A DNA stretch of 64,000 bases from Isotricha intestinalis (GCA_023807065.1 JAJJLU010003477.1:1-64000); one strand, 5' to 3'; shown: positions 50,753-61,528, numbered from the stretch's first letter. The notes: generated by a model from the sequence alone, not told the origin. Program-made: numbers and translations.

Positions 50753-53299
50753 TTAATCTTTTTTTTCTTCAATTATTGTTTTTTTAATATGAGTTATTAA
50801 ATAACTTTCATAACATTCAATGCAATTTTTATCATATAAAGGAATTTTTCTATAACCTACTTTCATTAAAGAAACAGGAATAACACTTCTTCCAATTAAA
50901 ATTTTATCATAATATAATTTTAAATAAATAAAAGATAAATCACTTTCATAAATATCAAAAACCATATTTTGATTAACTTGAACACTTTGATATAATAAAT
51001 TTCCACTAAAATATAAATTAAATATATTATTTCTTTCAATATCATTTTTACTTCCAATAACAAAACCTTTTAAATTTAATTGTTTTTTTCCAAATTGAAT
51101 TCCTTCTTTTTTAACTAATTTCTGAATACAAACCATACTAATTAATCTAAGAACAATATATAATTTAGGTTTATCATATTTTTCAATAATTAAACTTTCA
51201 GGAAGTAATTTTTTTGGTTTTAAAACATAACCAGAATTTCTATTATTCATAAAAAATATTTTATTTAATAAAGTATAATTATCTTCATTACTTTGAATAT
51301 TTAAAGCAGCAACTTGAGCTCCTGAAATCCATACTTTAACTATATTATAATTATCTGATGCAAAAGATTGAGGATATGCTTTCATAAAAGAATTTATATT
51401 ATATTTTATTATTTTTTCTCTTTTTTCATTTGAATCTACATATTTCATTAATTTTGTCGATTTTATAGTTACAAATTCCCATGGTTGATAATTTAATTCT
51501 TTTATATTATTTATTTTAAATTTTGTACCTAACATTCCTCTTATTTTATCTAAGTCTTCTATTGGCTCTTCTTCTATTATTTCATCTTCTTCTTCTTCCT
51601 TTTTTTCTTCTTGGTTTTTTAATTGTTTAGGTGCTGATTTCAATTTTATATTTTTTAAATTCATTTCTTTTGATTTTGATTTAAATTTATAATATACATT
51701 CCTCATTATATCATTAACTTGATTAGATGATAAATTTAAATTTTTTTCATTTTTTAAATAAGAAGTATTATCTTCATATTTGACTTCACTTCTATCAATA
51801 ATATTTGTTCTATCTTTAATAACTCTTTTCCCACTACATTTAATAATAAATTTGTTTTTTAAATCTTCTAAAGTTGGAAAAAAATCAGGAGTGTTATTTT
51901 GATCTAAAATATATAAATCAACTAGTATTTCATTAAATAATTTAGTCATAATTTTTTGATGATAATGATCTAAATGATTTTCAATAGATAAAATAATAGG
52001 ATAATCACTGTTAACAAAACCGAATTTTTTTAATTGAAATAAAATATCTTTTAAAAGAATTTCACCACAAAAAGTGAATCCATGAGTAATAATTATATCA
52101 TCATTATCTCCATTATAACAATCTAATTCAACTAATCTATATCCTTCTAAAACACTAAAACCATACATTTCAGGAGTGGAATTTGATTTTAATTGATCTC
52201 CTGTTAAATATGTATTATGAGTTGAATTTATGTAATAATCATTTAATGGTCTTTTCTCATTTTGCCTTTTATTCATTTCGATAAAATCTAATATATTTGT
52301 TATGTTAGAATTTATCAATAAAAAAAATTCATTTAATGTAATTGATAATCTCTCATTAAAATATTCTTCACTCTTTTTATCTGATAATATTTCCGAAAAT
52401 ATTTTATCTTTTTCTTCTTTTAATATATTTTCTTTAAAAAGAAGAATTATTTCATATACCTCTTTTAATGTTATATTTTCTTTCTGTTCTTCTTGGAAAA
52501 ATTTTAGTAAATTTCTTGGTGAAATTTTATTTATATGTATATCAGGATTATTTGAATCAAAATCATATTCTTTGAAAATTTCATCAATTGATAAGTCTTG
52601 CATATAATTTAAAATATATTTTTCAAATTCTTCTTCTTCAATATAACCACTATTATTTTTATCTAATTTAGAAAATTCTAATGAAATTTCTCTATAATTC
52701 ATTCCTAAATTTAATTCCATACAAAAATTAGAAAAATCTTCAAAAGACCAGAATTTATCATAATCTCTATCATAATAATTCCAAATACTGTTAATCCTTT
52801 TTTTCATTGTTAAATCATCTTCTAAAATATATTTTTCAAATAAAGCAACAATCCCAGAAAGAAATAAATATAAATCTAATTCTTTTCTGAACATAAAATC
52901 ATATGAAATTTTATTAAAAACAATATGACAAATATTTTTATCAAAAACCCAATAATTAGGATTTTCTTTTTTAAACTTATCTAAATTTCCATTTTTTGAA
53001 TCAAAAGAAATTCCAAAAATATCAGTTAATCTAATTGTTTCATATGAATCATTTATTGATTGTAAAGTTAATTCTTCATGATCTGGTTCTATTTGGTAAA
53101 TATAATATATTGATTTTTCACCATCTTTTATAATATTTGCTGTTATTCCATATATTATCTTTTTTAATCCTTCTTCTAAATCTATTTCAAATTTTCTTTC
53201 TATTAAAAAATCCTTTATAGTTGTTATTATGTTTAAATAGGTTAAATTAAATTTGTTCTTATCTAAAGAATCTCTCAATCTGATTTTATTAAAATCCAT
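50753..53299 (-). CDS. Phosphoinositide-specific phospholipase C (delta-like)
   Basis: The 848-residue protein has a PH-like N-terminus (about 30-160), EF-hand region (about 165-330, loop DKNNSGYIEEEEF), catalytic X box (about 345-495) with both histidines (STHNTYLTGD and IITHGFTF), a charged linker (about 560-600), the Y box (about 605-725) and a C2 domain (about 740-845). It cleaves PIP2 to IP3 and diacylglycerol. The Y box reads YPQSFASDNYN where most PLCs have a YPKGTRVDSSNY-like sequence, so the Arg that contacts a substrate phosphate is not obvious. All other key features are present. Stop TAA. Confidence 0.93.
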   Translation of the reverse strand: MDFNKIRLRDSLDKNKFNLTYLNIITTIKDFLIERKFEIDLEEGLKKIIYGITANIIKDGEKSIYYIYQIEPDHEELTLQSINDSYETIRLTDIFGISFDSKNGNLDKFKKENPNYWVFDKNICHIVFNKISYDFMFRKELDLYLFLSGIVALFEKYILEDDLTMKKRINSIWNYYDRDYDKFWSFEDFSNFCMELNLGMNYREISLEFSKLDKNNSGYIEEEEFEKYILNYMQDLSIDEIFKEYDFDSNNPDIHINKISPRNLLKFFQEEQKENITLKEVYEIILLFKENILKEEKDKIFSEILSDKKSEEYFNERLSITLNEFFLLINSNITNILDFIEMNKRQNEKRPLNDYYINSTHNTYLTGDQLKSNSTPEMYGFSVLEGYRLVELDCYNGDNDDIIITHGFTFCGEILLKDILFQLKKFGFVNSDYPIILSIENHLDHYHQKIMTKLFNEILVDLYILDQNNTPDFFPTLEDLKNKFIIKCSGKRVIKDRTNIIDRSEVKYEDNTSYLKNEKNLNLSSNQVNDIMRNVYYKFKSKSKEMNLKNIKLKSAPKQLKNQEEKKEEEEDEIIEEEPIEDLDKIRGMLGTKFKINNIKELNYQPWEFVTIKSTKLMKYVDSNEKREKIIKYNINSFMKAYPQSFASDNYNIVKVWISGAQVAALNIQSNEDNYTLLNKIFFMNNRNSGYVLKPKKLLPESLIIEKYDKPKLYIVLRLISMVCIQKLVKKEGIQFGKKQLNLKGFVIGSKNDIERNNIFNLYFSGNLLYQSVQVNQNMVFDIYESDLSFIYLKLYYDKILIGRSVIPVSLMKVGYRKIPLYDKNCIECYESYLITHIKKTIIEEKKD

Positions 53300-53704
53300 T
53301 TTTAATATTTTTTATCTTTTGTTATAATAAAAAAAAAATTTATAAACTTATATGAAAAATTAATTATATAATTGAAAACAAAATATTAATATATAATATA
53401 ATATTCAAAGGTATATAAAATTATATAACAAAATATTAATGAATAAAATATAAATTATTTTAATACGAATAAAATTTTTTTATAAATAAGCAGATTTACC
53501 ATAATATTTAATTATTTAATAATAATAAGTAAAAATCAAGTTTCTTTTATTATATAATTTTGAGAAACACAAATATTTACATTAATTCATCTAAAACCTA
53601 AATTCTTTGTTATCTAAACATTTATAAAAGGATATATTATTATATATATGCTATTAATAAAAAAATACACCATTTATAAATAGCAATAATAATAAAATTT
53701 TTAA
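53300..53704. other. Intergenic region, nothing recognised except a short direct repeat
   Basis: This 405-bp gap lies upstream of the PLC gene and downstream of the small acidic protein gene. A 14-bp stretch AACAAAATATTAAT occurs twice (near 53378 and 53427). No gene or RNA was recognised. Confidence 0.5.
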
Positions 53705-54004
53705 CTATTGTAATTTCCTTAAATGAATTTTTTCTTTAGATACTTTTTTTAACATTTCCAAAATACACAATTTTCTCACTTCAGGTTTATATTCTTCTTC
53801 TTCATCTGTTGAATTTGAATTATTTCTAAATGAAATATTAATTTTTTTATTATCAATATTCTTTTCCATTGAACGTTCATCTGATAAAGTTTTATTTGAA
53901 TCTAATATAAAGGGAGAAGGTTGAATTTCGGGAATTTTTTTTGGTATTATTGGAGAATTTAATAAAATATTCATTTTCTCTTCAAAGTTATTAATTTCAG
54001 CCAT
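53705..54004 (-). CDS. Small acidic-serine protein, unknown
   Basis: The 99-residue frame starts at an ATG and ends in a TAG. It has a short helical start (MAEINNFEEKMNILLN), a Pro/Ser-rich middle and an acidic STDEEEEY patch, then a basic helix RKLCILEMLKKVSKEKIHLRK. Composition is coding-like but no family is recognised. Reading through the TAG would add only about 16 codons before a TAA. Confidence 0.5.
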   Translation of the reverse strand: MAEINNFEEKMNILLNSPIIPKKIPEIQPSPFILDSNKTLSDERSMEKNIDNKKINISFRNNSNSTDEEEEYKPEVRKLCILEMLKKVSKEKIHLRKLQ

Positions 54005-54172
54005 ATTTTTTTGTTTATTGAAAATATAATTTAACCCTCTTATATATTCTTTAATTAGATAATATTTTGTTATTATTTAATTTTTGGAAATATAAATGTC
54101 AAAACAAATTAATTAAAAAAAGAATTTTATTATTTATTATAAAAATTAAATTTAAAAATATTTATATTCAAA

Positions 54173-54907
54173 TTATTTATTATTATTATTATTTATTTTT
54201 TTTTGTAAATCATCTTTTAAACTCATAAAATGAACAGCAAGTTTATACAAAGATTCACTAATTAATTTATGTTCTTCATTAACTCTAAATTTTTGTTCTT
54301 CATAAGATTTTTTATAAAATTCTAAATCTTCTCCTTTATCTTTTTCATTTTCTTCTTTTTCTTCTTTTAAATTTTTTATCATTTCTTCTTTTTGTAAATT
54401 TTGTAATTTTAAGTTTTGAATTTCATTTTTTAATCTTATTATTTCTGCATCATTAGAATGATTATTTATTGAATTATAATTATTATTTAAATTTGAATTT
54501 TTTGAATTTCCCTTTTTTGTTAAATTATTATTATTTGCATTTTCTGTTTTTAATCTTTCTAATTCTTTTTGAAGAGATTTATATTCATTTATTAAATTTA
54601 TTTTTTCTGTTAACATTTTCTCATTTAAATTTTTATGAGAAATTAATTCACTTTTAAATTTATCTATTTCATTTTTATTATTTATTAATGTTTCATGTAA
54701 TTCATTTTCAATTTTACTTTTTTCTAATTTTAATTTATCATAATCTATTTTTAATTTTTGAAAATTTAATTCTACTTTTTGAATTTCTAATTCTGCTTTT
54801 TCTTTTTCTATTCCTAATTTTTCATTTTCAATTTTTAATTTCTCTTTTTCTTGAATTAACTCATTATATTCCTTTTCACTTATTTGTCTAATTTCATTCT
54901 CATACAT
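54173..54907 (-). CDS. Coiled-coil protein
   Basis: I start at the ATG at 54905-54907, since the frame upstream opens at TTG. The product has about 244 residues and is coiled coil almost throughout (Glu/Lys/Leu heptads), with an Asn-rich break near 125-150 (NNNLTKKGNS). The C-terminus is helical (HKLISESLYKLAVHFMSLKDDL) and ends in Asn repeats. No domain recognised; a cytoskeletal or membrane-tether role is possible. Confidence 0.6.
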   Translation of the reverse strand: MYENEIRQISEKEYNELIQEKEKLKIENEKLGIEKEKAELEIQKVELNFQKLKIDYDKLKLEKSKIENELHETLINNKNEIDKFKSELISHKNLNEKMLTEKINLINEYKSLQKELERLKTENANNNNLTKKGNSKNSNLNNNYNSINNHSNDAEIIRLKNEIQNLKLQNLQKEEMIKNLKEEKEENEKDKGEDLEFYKKSYEEQKFRVNEEHKLISESLYKLAVHFMSLKDDLQKKINNNNNK

Positions 54908-55021
54908 TAAAATTAAAAAAAATTTAAAAAACAAAAAAAAAATTTAAAAAAAACATAATAAAAATAAAAAATCAATTTAAAAAAGAAAGAAAAAATAAAT
55001 ATAAAAAAATATATAAAAAAT

Positions 55022-55879
55022 TTAAGCAAGAAAAACAATATAAATAACACAAGCGAAGATAATAATTAAGAAAATTTTAATAAGTAACTTTCTATTAGAT
55101 TTAACATTATCTAAAATTTTTTGAACTTCCTGTTTTCCTTTTTCAACATTTTCAAAAGCAACATCAGTATTTCTACTAATATTATCAATCATAAGTCCTT
55201 GTCCATAAATAATTTCACTAATTCTTTTCATCATATTAGAAACAGTACTCATTGTTTTTTCAATTGCTTTAACTTCAAGTAATCTATTTTCATAATATTT
55301 ACTTTTCTTATTTTCTTGAATTTGAGTATTATTTACATTTAATAATATTTCATTTTCTTCATTTTTATTCTCATTTAAATTCACATATTCATTATAATTA
55401 TTATTATTATTATTAGTTATATTATTTATTCTTGAACGTGATAATTTATTTTTTCTCTTTTCTACTTTTTGAATTAATTCACTTTGATTAAGTAAAAATT
55501 TTTTAAAATTATATGTTAAATTCCCTGTTTTTTCATTTAATATTTCTAAAGTATTATTAATTGTATATTTTTCATATTTATTTAAAGGAGTATTCTTTAT
55601 ATCTTTTTCTTTTAATATTTTCATTTCATTTTCTATTTCTATTAAATTTTTTTGAATATTTGATGAAGCTGTTGAAAATTTCAAATGAATATCATTAAAT
55701 GGACTACTTCTTTTAGACATTAATGTGACTTGTTCTATATTTTTATCTGCTTCTGTTATTTGTTTTAAAAGCCTTTTACATTTAAACATTGGAGAATATT
55801 TTTTACATTTAAATTGAAAAATTGGAGGTACTGTTTTTATATTTGAAATATAATCATTAAAATCTTTTGTTAGATTCAT
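55022..55879 (-). CDS. Qa-SNARE (syntaxin-like)
   Basis: The 285-residue protein has N-terminal helices (about 40-165), an Asn-rich linker (about 170-200), a SNARE helix at about 204-257 and a C-terminal anchor (IKIFLIIIFACVIYIVFLA). The central layer glutamine is visible in SEIIYGQGLMIDNI, as in Qa-SNAREs where QGEMIDRI is typical. Features of syntaxin-5 type proteins (a basic-aromatic N-terminal peptide and helical Habc) are plausible but not decisive. It would mediate fusion of vesicles with an endomembrane, perhaps at the ER-Golgi. Confidence 0.85.
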   Translation of the reverse strand: MNLTKDFNDYISNIKTVPPIFQFKCKKYSPMFKCKRLLKQITEADKNIEQVTLMSKRSSPFNDIHLKFSTASSNIQKNLIEIENEMKILKEKDIKNTPLNKYEKYTINNTLEILNEKTGNLTYNFKKFLLNQSELIQKVEKRKNKLSRSRINNITNNNNNNYNEYVNLNENKNEENEILLNVNNTQIQENKKSKYYENRLLEVKAIEKTMSTVSNMMKRISEIIYGQGLMIDNISRNTDVAFENVEKGKQEVQKILDNVKSNRKLLIKIFLIIIFACVIYIVFLA

Positions 55880-55964
55880 TTATTGTTTTGTATGATTATT
55901 TTTTTAATTGTTTTTTTATATTATATTTTTAAAAAAATAAAAAATTAATTTTTTATATAATTTA

Positions 55965-56957
55965 TTAATTATGTATTGTTACTTCAAATTTTCCTTCTAC
56001 TTCTTTTCCATTTTGTAATATATTAATATAAAAAAAATGTAATTCTTCAGGAGTATCAATGCTTTTAATATTATTAATTTCATTATCATTATTATTATTA
56101 CTTAAATTAGAATTATTAGAATTAACAATTTTCCTATTAATAGAACTTTGAGTAGATGTAATTTGTTCATTTGAATTTATACTATTTGTTTTTTTATTTT
56201 TTTGAAACATATTAATGTGAATTACACTTTGTGATTTTTGATGTTTAACTCTTTTATATAATTGATTATAAATAACTTTAATATTATTTACAGAAGTATT
56301 TGTTTGATTTATTTGATTATTTAATTTTTCTGTTGAAAAAGAATTTGTTGAATTATCTCGATTTTTAAATTCATTTTTTATTATATTATTAAATTTATAT
56401 TTTTGAGAGTTTAAAGGATTTTTTAATGCATTTGAAGAAGAATTATTACTCGAATAAAAATATTCATTTTCATTATAATTATTTCTTTTATTCCTATAAT
56501 TTCTTATATTATTTGAATTACCTTTTCTTAAATAATTCTTATTTGAATAATTCTGATTATTAAAACCAATATTTTTTTTACTTGAATTTTGACTAGAAGA
56601 AAATTGAGAATAAGTTAAAATATGAGAATTAATTGGAGTATTATTTTTTTTAAAATAATAATTTTTTTCAATATTTTTATTTCTTTGTGAATTTGGAGAT
56701 AATAAAAAATTATTACTTTGTCTATTTGTAGAATAACTATTATATAAATCTGACATTAAATTATTATTTTTATTATTTGAAGAACGATGAAAATAATTAT
56801 TTAATTGAGATGAATTTTCATTATTTGTTTTTAATACTCTTTGTGTTTCACTTAATAAATTTGTCATATTTAATTTTGTTTGGGTTATTGGTGACATAAA
56901 AGTTATATTCTTCAATTTTAAATTTTTTTTATTTAAACCTGAAACATAAGATGACAT
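55965..56957 (-). CDS. Asn/Ser-rich protein of unknown function
   Basis: The 330-residue frame is largely disordered, Asn/Ser/Tyr-rich (for example NNYFHRSSNN, YSSNNSSSNALKNP), with a short ordered C-terminus of hydrophobic strands (LHFFYINILQNG, EGKFEVTIHN). That C-terminal beta-like segment may be the functional end. I recognise no family. The start ATG is clear, and composition fits other coding sequences here. Confidence 0.5.
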   Translation of the reverse strand: MSSYVSGLNKKNLKLKNITFMSPITQTKLNMTNLLSETQRVLKTNNENSSQLNNYFHRSSNNKNNNLMSDLYNSYSTNRQSNNFLLSPNSQRNKNIEKNYYFKKNNTPINSHILTYSQFSSSQNSSKKNIGFNNQNYSNKNYLRKGNSNNIRNYRNKRNNYNENEYFYSSNNSSSNALKNPLNSQKYKFNNIIKNEFKNRDNSTNSFSTEKLNNQINQTNTSVNNIKVIYNQLYKRVKHQKSQSVIHINMFQKNKKTNSINSNEQITSTQSSINRKIVNSNNSNLSNNNNDNEINNIKSIDTPEELHFFYINILQNGKEVEGKFEVTIHN

Positions 56958-57070
56958 ATTTTAATTTATTTTTTTTCATTATTATTATTTTTCAATTTGA
57001 TTTTTATTGTTTCAATAATTATAATTTTGGATTTATAAAGTATTTTTTTCAATTTAAGCAATAATTTAAA

Positions 57071-57817
57071 ATGAGAAAGTATGGAAGAAGAAATAGAAAT
57101 TTAGAGGAAAAGAAAGAAGAAGAAAAGAAAGAAGAAGAAAAAAAAGAAGAAAATTCAATTAATAGAAGGAGATATAATAGAAGAAATATAGATAATAAAG
57201 AAATTAAAGAAGAAAATATAAATGAAAATAAAAAAGAGGAAAGTTCATCTCCTTCTTCTTTAATAAGAAAAAATAGAAATAAAAGAGATAGTAAAGAAAA
57301 AGATAATATAATAAATAATAAAACAGAAGAAAAGACTCATTCATATAGAAGGAAGAAATATAATGAAAACAATGAAGAAAAAGATAAAACTGAAGAAAAA
57401 AATAAACAAAGAACTTATCAAAGAAGAAGTAATGGAATAAATGAAAAAGAAAATATGGAAATAAAAAAAGAAAATAATAATAAAGAAGAAGTAAAAAAAG
57501 AAGGAAAAGAAATAAAATTAAATGAAAAAACAGAATTAAAAAATAAATATAATAAAATGGAAAATAATGATGCTGATAAAATATTATGTGATGGTTTAAA
57601 GAAAATATATAATCAAATAAAAATAAATAATATTGAATTTAAAAATGAAGTTTTTTATAAAAATTTTAATCATTTAATAAATGAAATGGGAACTTTTGAT
57701 AAAAAAGTAAAAAATTATGTTCCAACAAAAAATACTCAAGAAATTTTAGATAATGTTCTTCCACCTGATATTCTTGTTGAAAAATATACTGAAAAAGCAA
57801 AAAAAATGAAAGATTAA
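57071..57817 (+). CDS. Charged repeat protein, unknown
   Basis: The 248-residue protein is Glu/Lys/Arg-rich, with basic aromatic clusters of the type Y-x-R-R recurring about every 23-35 residues (RKYGRRN, RRYNRRN, SYRRKKY, TYQRRSN) in an acidic background. The last 80 residues are more complex (ILCDGLKKIYNQIKINNIEFK, EILDNVLPPDILVEKYTEKA). Such alternating charge suggests RNA or nucleic-acid contact, but that is speculation. No domain recognised. It is divergent from the Asn-rich gene upstream. Confidence 0.5.
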   Translation: MRKYGRRNRNLEEKKEEEKKEEEKKEENSINRRRYNRRNIDNKEIKEENINENKKEESSSPSSLIRKNRNKRDSKEKDNIINNKTEEKTHSYRRKKYNENNEEKDKTEEKNKQRTYQRRSNGINEKENMEIKKENNNKEEVKKEGKEIKLNEKTELKNKYNKMENNDADKILCDGLKKIYNQIKINNIEFKNEVFYKNFNHLINEMGTFDKKVKNYVPTKNTQEILDNVLPPDILVEKYTEKAKKMKD

Positions 57818-57973
57818 CTTTTTATTATATTTTAAATATTATTTTAATTATTTTTTTTTAAATTATTTTAAAAAATATTTATTTATATTATTATTAACAT
57901 TTATTTTTAAAAATTCTAAAAAAAAAATATATAAAAAATAAATGAATTATATAATTTAATCAAAATATTATTA

Positions 57974-59626
57974 TTATCTTTTTTCTCTTTCGTTTTTAAT
58001 ATATAATTCGACTTTTCTTTTTTGAGAATTCATATATTGATTAAATATTAATTGTTGAATTTTATTTTCTTTTTCTTCTATTATATCATCATTGATAAAT
58101 TCCAATTCATCCATTTCAGAATATCTTTTATTTTTAGAACTTTCTTTAGATATATTTTTATCTAAAAATTTACTTCTTATTCTTTTTCCCTTTTTTAAAT
58201 TCTCTTCAATTTCTTTTTCTCTTAACATATTTAAAAATTCTTTTTTACTATGACATAAGAATAAAATATCAATGTTTTTTTCAGCTTCTATTAAATAATT
58301 ATTATATAAATTAATTAAATAATCTTCATTATTTAAATCAATATTATTATTATTTTGTTGTAAAACTGAATTTTCTGAATTAACGTTTAATATTGAATTA
58401 TCTTCTGAATTTACAATAGATTTATCTGTTGTTTTTTCACATAATTTTTTTATATTATTAATTACTCTATCATATTTTAAAGAAACATCAGAAAAAATTT
58501 CTTGATTTTCTAGATATTTCCTTGTTAAATCTTCATCTTCTTTTATTAAATTGTTATTTAATTTTTTATTTTCTATATCTATTGTTTTAATTGCTTTTAT
58601 TTCTTTATTATTTTCATTCTCTTTTATAACAATTGAACTTTTTAATTCATTTAATTTATTATTTAATTCTTCTATTCTTTTTTCAATAATACTTTTTTCT
58701 TTTTCTTTAGAAATAACTTTACAAATTGTATAATTAAATTTTTTATCTTTGAAAATAATTTTATCAACCATAACTTTTAAATTAGAAGTTCCAGAAAATA
58801 ATTTAATTTTTCTGAAAGCTTCTTCTAATTCTATATTTTCTATTAATTTTTTAGTCATTTTTTTATTAAGATAATTATCCAATAAGTATAATAATTGTAA
58901 AGTATGTCTTTTATTAATTTCTTCTTTATCATTAATTGAATTTTTAGCATCATGAGCAATTTTTTTTTGTCTATTATATCTTTCATTTGCAGAATTTAAA
59001 AACATCCATTTTTGTTTTATTATTGTTTTATAATAACCTAATTGAAGCTCAAATTCATTTTTTTTAAAATTATTTTTCTTCTTTTGATCTGTTATTTTAT
59101 TATATATTTGGTTATATTTTTCTCTTATTTCATTCTCATATAATTTTTCTCTTTGTAATTTAAATTTTAATTTATTTTGTTTTTGTTCATTTAAGTTTAA
59201 TTCTTTTATTTTTCCTTCTATATCTATTTTTAATTTGTTTATCATTGTATTATATGTTTTTGTATCAAATATTTCTTCTCTTAATTTTTTTTTATTTTCT
59301 GTCATTGCTTCTTTTATATTATCATTCATAAAATTTATTTCATCACTTTTTTTTTTTGTTTTCATATCCATTGTTTCAATTGAATATATTTGCTTTTCTA
59401 TATTATCTCTTTCTTTTTCTATTTTCCTTCTTTCTAATATTAAATTATCATATTCACTTTTTAATCCTATCAATATTTTTGTTAAATCATTTATTTGTTT
59501 TTTGCTTAGCATATCTACGTTTTCATCTACGGATGCTAAATAATATTTCTTTCTATTTGATTCCATATAACTTCCTTTTATTTTCTCATAATTTTTGGAT
59601 TCATTGTTAAAATCGTAAGTTAACAT
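57974..59626 (-). CDS. Long coiled-coil protein
   Basis: The 550-residue protein is Lys/Glu-rich coiled coil over about 45-400 with a few breaks, and no other domain is visible. Tyr/Asn-rich patches occur near the N-terminus (MESNRKKYYLASVDENV). Such proteins occur in cilia and centriolar structures, though a general scaffold is equally likely. It lies between the charged protein gene and the CDPK. Confidence 0.6.
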   Translation of the reverse strand: MLTYDFNNESKNYEKIKGSYMESNRKKYYLASVDENVDMLSKKQINDLTKILIGLKSEYDNLILERRKIEKERDNIEKQIYSIETMDMKTKKKSDEINFMNDNIKEAMTENKKKLREEIFDTKTYNTMINKLKIDIEGKIKELNLNEQKQNKLKFKLQREKLYENEIREKYNQIYNKITDQKKKNNFKKNEFELQLGYYKTIIKQKWMFLNSANERYNRQKKIAHDAKNSINDKEEINKRHTLQLLYLLDNYLNKKMTKKLIENIELEEAFRKIKLFSGTSNLKVMVDKIIFKDKKFNYTICKVISKEKEKSIIEKRIEELNNKLNELKSSIVIKENENNKEIKAIKTIDIENKKLNNNLIKEDEDLTRKYLENQEIFSDVSLKYDRVINNIKKLCEKTTDKSIVNSEDNSILNVNSENSVLQQNNNNIDLNNEDYLINLYNNYLIEAEKNIDILFLCHSKKEFLNMLREKEIEENLKKGKRIRSKFLDKNISKESSKNKRYSEMDELEFINDDIIEEKENKIQQLIFNQYMNSQKRKVELYIKNEREKR

Positions 59627-59872
59627 TTTATTTTTAAAAAAAATGAAAAATTATTATTTTCTTTTCATTTTATTTATAACCAAAATATATAATGGAAAAA
59701 AAAGTAATTAAATTAACTTATTATAAATTCTTTATAGAATAAGTATTTATAAATACCAAATTAATTAATTATATAAAAAGTAAATAAATTCATTTAAAAA
59801 ACAATTTCAAAACATAATTAATCATCATACAAAAAAATATATTTCCCAAAAAAATAATCCTCACAAAAAAAA

Positions 59873-61528
59873 TCAAATAACATTATTAATAATACTTTTC
59901 ATCATTTTAACAAATTCTTCAAAACTTAAAGAACCATCATGATTAATATCATTTTCATCAAAACATTTTTTTAACTGTTGTTGAGCTTTAATATTATTTT
60001 TATTTTTTTCATTTTGATAAAATAAATTAGTGACTTCTTCAAGAGTAATATTTCCATTTCCATCCCGATCAAAATAATTAAAAGCAAATTTAATAAAATC
60101 TCCATTTAAAAAATATTGTTTATCAATAGCAGCTCTAATAAATTCTTCATATTCAATAAATCCATTATGATCAGTATCAATATGATTAAAAATTAATTCA
60201 ACTTCATTTTTTAATTTATCACCTTCAGAATATAAATATTGTTGTAATCCATTAAATAATTCTTCTTTAGAAATTTTTCCATCTCCATTCTCATCAATTT
60301 TATTAAATAATTTAATAGCATCATGAGCTTGATTTAATTGAGTATTATTATGTACTAAATAAGCAATAACAGCACATCTTAAAATATTATCACTTCTATA
60401 ATTAATTAAATTACCAATTAATTTAATTGTATTTATTTCATTTATTGAATTTATTTCATTCATTTCTTTCGAAATTTCAATTGAAAACCAATTATGTTTT
60501 AAAGCTTCTTCAGCAGATAATCTTTTCTTACAATCTATTATTAATAATTTCCTTATTAAATCTTTTGCATTTTCTGATATTATTCCCCAAGGATAACTTT
60601 CCATATCATATTTACCTTTTTGAATTTTATCAAATATTTCTTTCTCATTTTTACCATTAAATGGTGTTTTCCCAGTTAACATTATATACATTATTACTCC
60701 ACAAGACCATAAATCACATTTTTCATTATAATTTTTATTTAAAACTTCAGGAGCTATATAATATGAACTTCCTATTAATAAATGTTCTTTCTTTGTTTTT
60801 GAAAAAACTTTCGCTGTTCCAAAATCTATTATTTTTATTGGATGAAATCCATTCTTCATTCTTTTTACTATTAATATATTTTCTGGCTTTAAATCTCTAT
60901 GAACTATATTCATATTATGACAATAATGAATTGCTAATAATATTTCTCTCATATAATATGCTGATAATTCTTCATTAAAAGGTGCTTTTGATTTTATTTC
61001 CTTTAATAATTCTCCTTCTTGACAAAATTCTGTTATTATATTATATTCCATTTTTAAAGAAAAAAAATCCAATATTTTTAATATATTTGGATGGTCCATT
61101 TTTTTTAAAAGTTCTATTTCATTTAATAAATTTTCTTCATTTATTTTATTATTTGGATTTTTTTTTATAACTTTCATTGCATAATATTTATGTAATTCTC
61201 TATGTTTTACTAAATATACTGTTCCATAAGAACCTGAACCTAAAGTTTTTTCTCTACAATATACTAAATCTGGTTCTTGAGAAGATTTAGATATAAAAAC
61301 ATTTGAATCTATTGATACTAATATTTTATTTTGCTTTTTTTTATTAGTTATATTTTGCTTTTGAACTGTTTTTGGACTTAAATCTCTATCTAATGACGTT
61401 ATTGTTGATTCAAAAAAATCATTTGATTCTTTAAAAGTTATTTTACTCTTTCTTCTTTGATTTTCTATTCTTGTCTTCTTTTTATTTATTGATATTTGTG
61501 ATTTTTTGGTTAAACATGTTGATCCCAT
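59873..61528 (-). CDS. Calcium-dependent protein kinase (CDPK)
   Basis: The 551-residue protein has an N-terminal MGSTC that suits N-myristoylation and palmitoylation (plasma membrane targeting). The kinase domain (about 88-350) carries GSGSYGTVYLV, the YAMKVIKK lysine, HRDLKPENIL, DFG in IDFGTAKVF and APEVL. After an autoinhibitory segment come four EF hands with canonical loops: DENGDGKISKEE, DTDHNGFIEYEE, DRDGNGNITLEE, DINHDGSLSFEE. This architecture is characteristic of plants, ciliates and apicomplexans. It links calcium signals to phosphorylation. The stop is TGA, the only one I found among the genes here. Confidence 0.96.
   Translation of the reverse strand: MGSTCLTKKSQISINKKKTRIENQRRKSKITFKESNDFFESTITSLDRDLSPKTVQKQNITNKKKQNKILVSIDSNVFISKSSQEPDLVYCREKTLGSGSYGTVYLVKHRELHKYYAMKVIKKNPNNKINEENLLNEIELLKKMDHPNILKILDFFSLKMEYNIITEFCQEGELLKEIKSKAPFNEELSAYYMREILLAIHYCHNMNIVHRDLKPENILIVKRMKNGFHPIKIIDFGTAKVFSKTKKEHLLIGSSYYIAPEVLNKNYNEKCDLWSCGVIMYIMLTGKTPFNGKNEKEIFDKIQKGKYDMESYPWGIISENAKDLIRKLLIIDCKKRLSAEEALKHNWFSIEISKEMNEINSINEINTIKLIGNLINYRSDNILRCAVIAYLVHNNTQLNQAHDAIKLFNKIDENGDGKISKEELFNGLQQYLYSEGDKLKNEVELIFNHIDTDHNGFIEYEEFIRAAIDKQYFLNGDFIKFAFNYFDRDGNGNITLEEVTNLFYQNEKNKNNIKAQQQLKKCFDENDINHDGSLSFEEFVKMMKSIINNVI

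Noticed and set aside
53378..53440. A 14-bp direct repeat as a mobile-element boundary.
   Set aside because: It is short, low-complexity and has no transposase or terminal repeats nearby.
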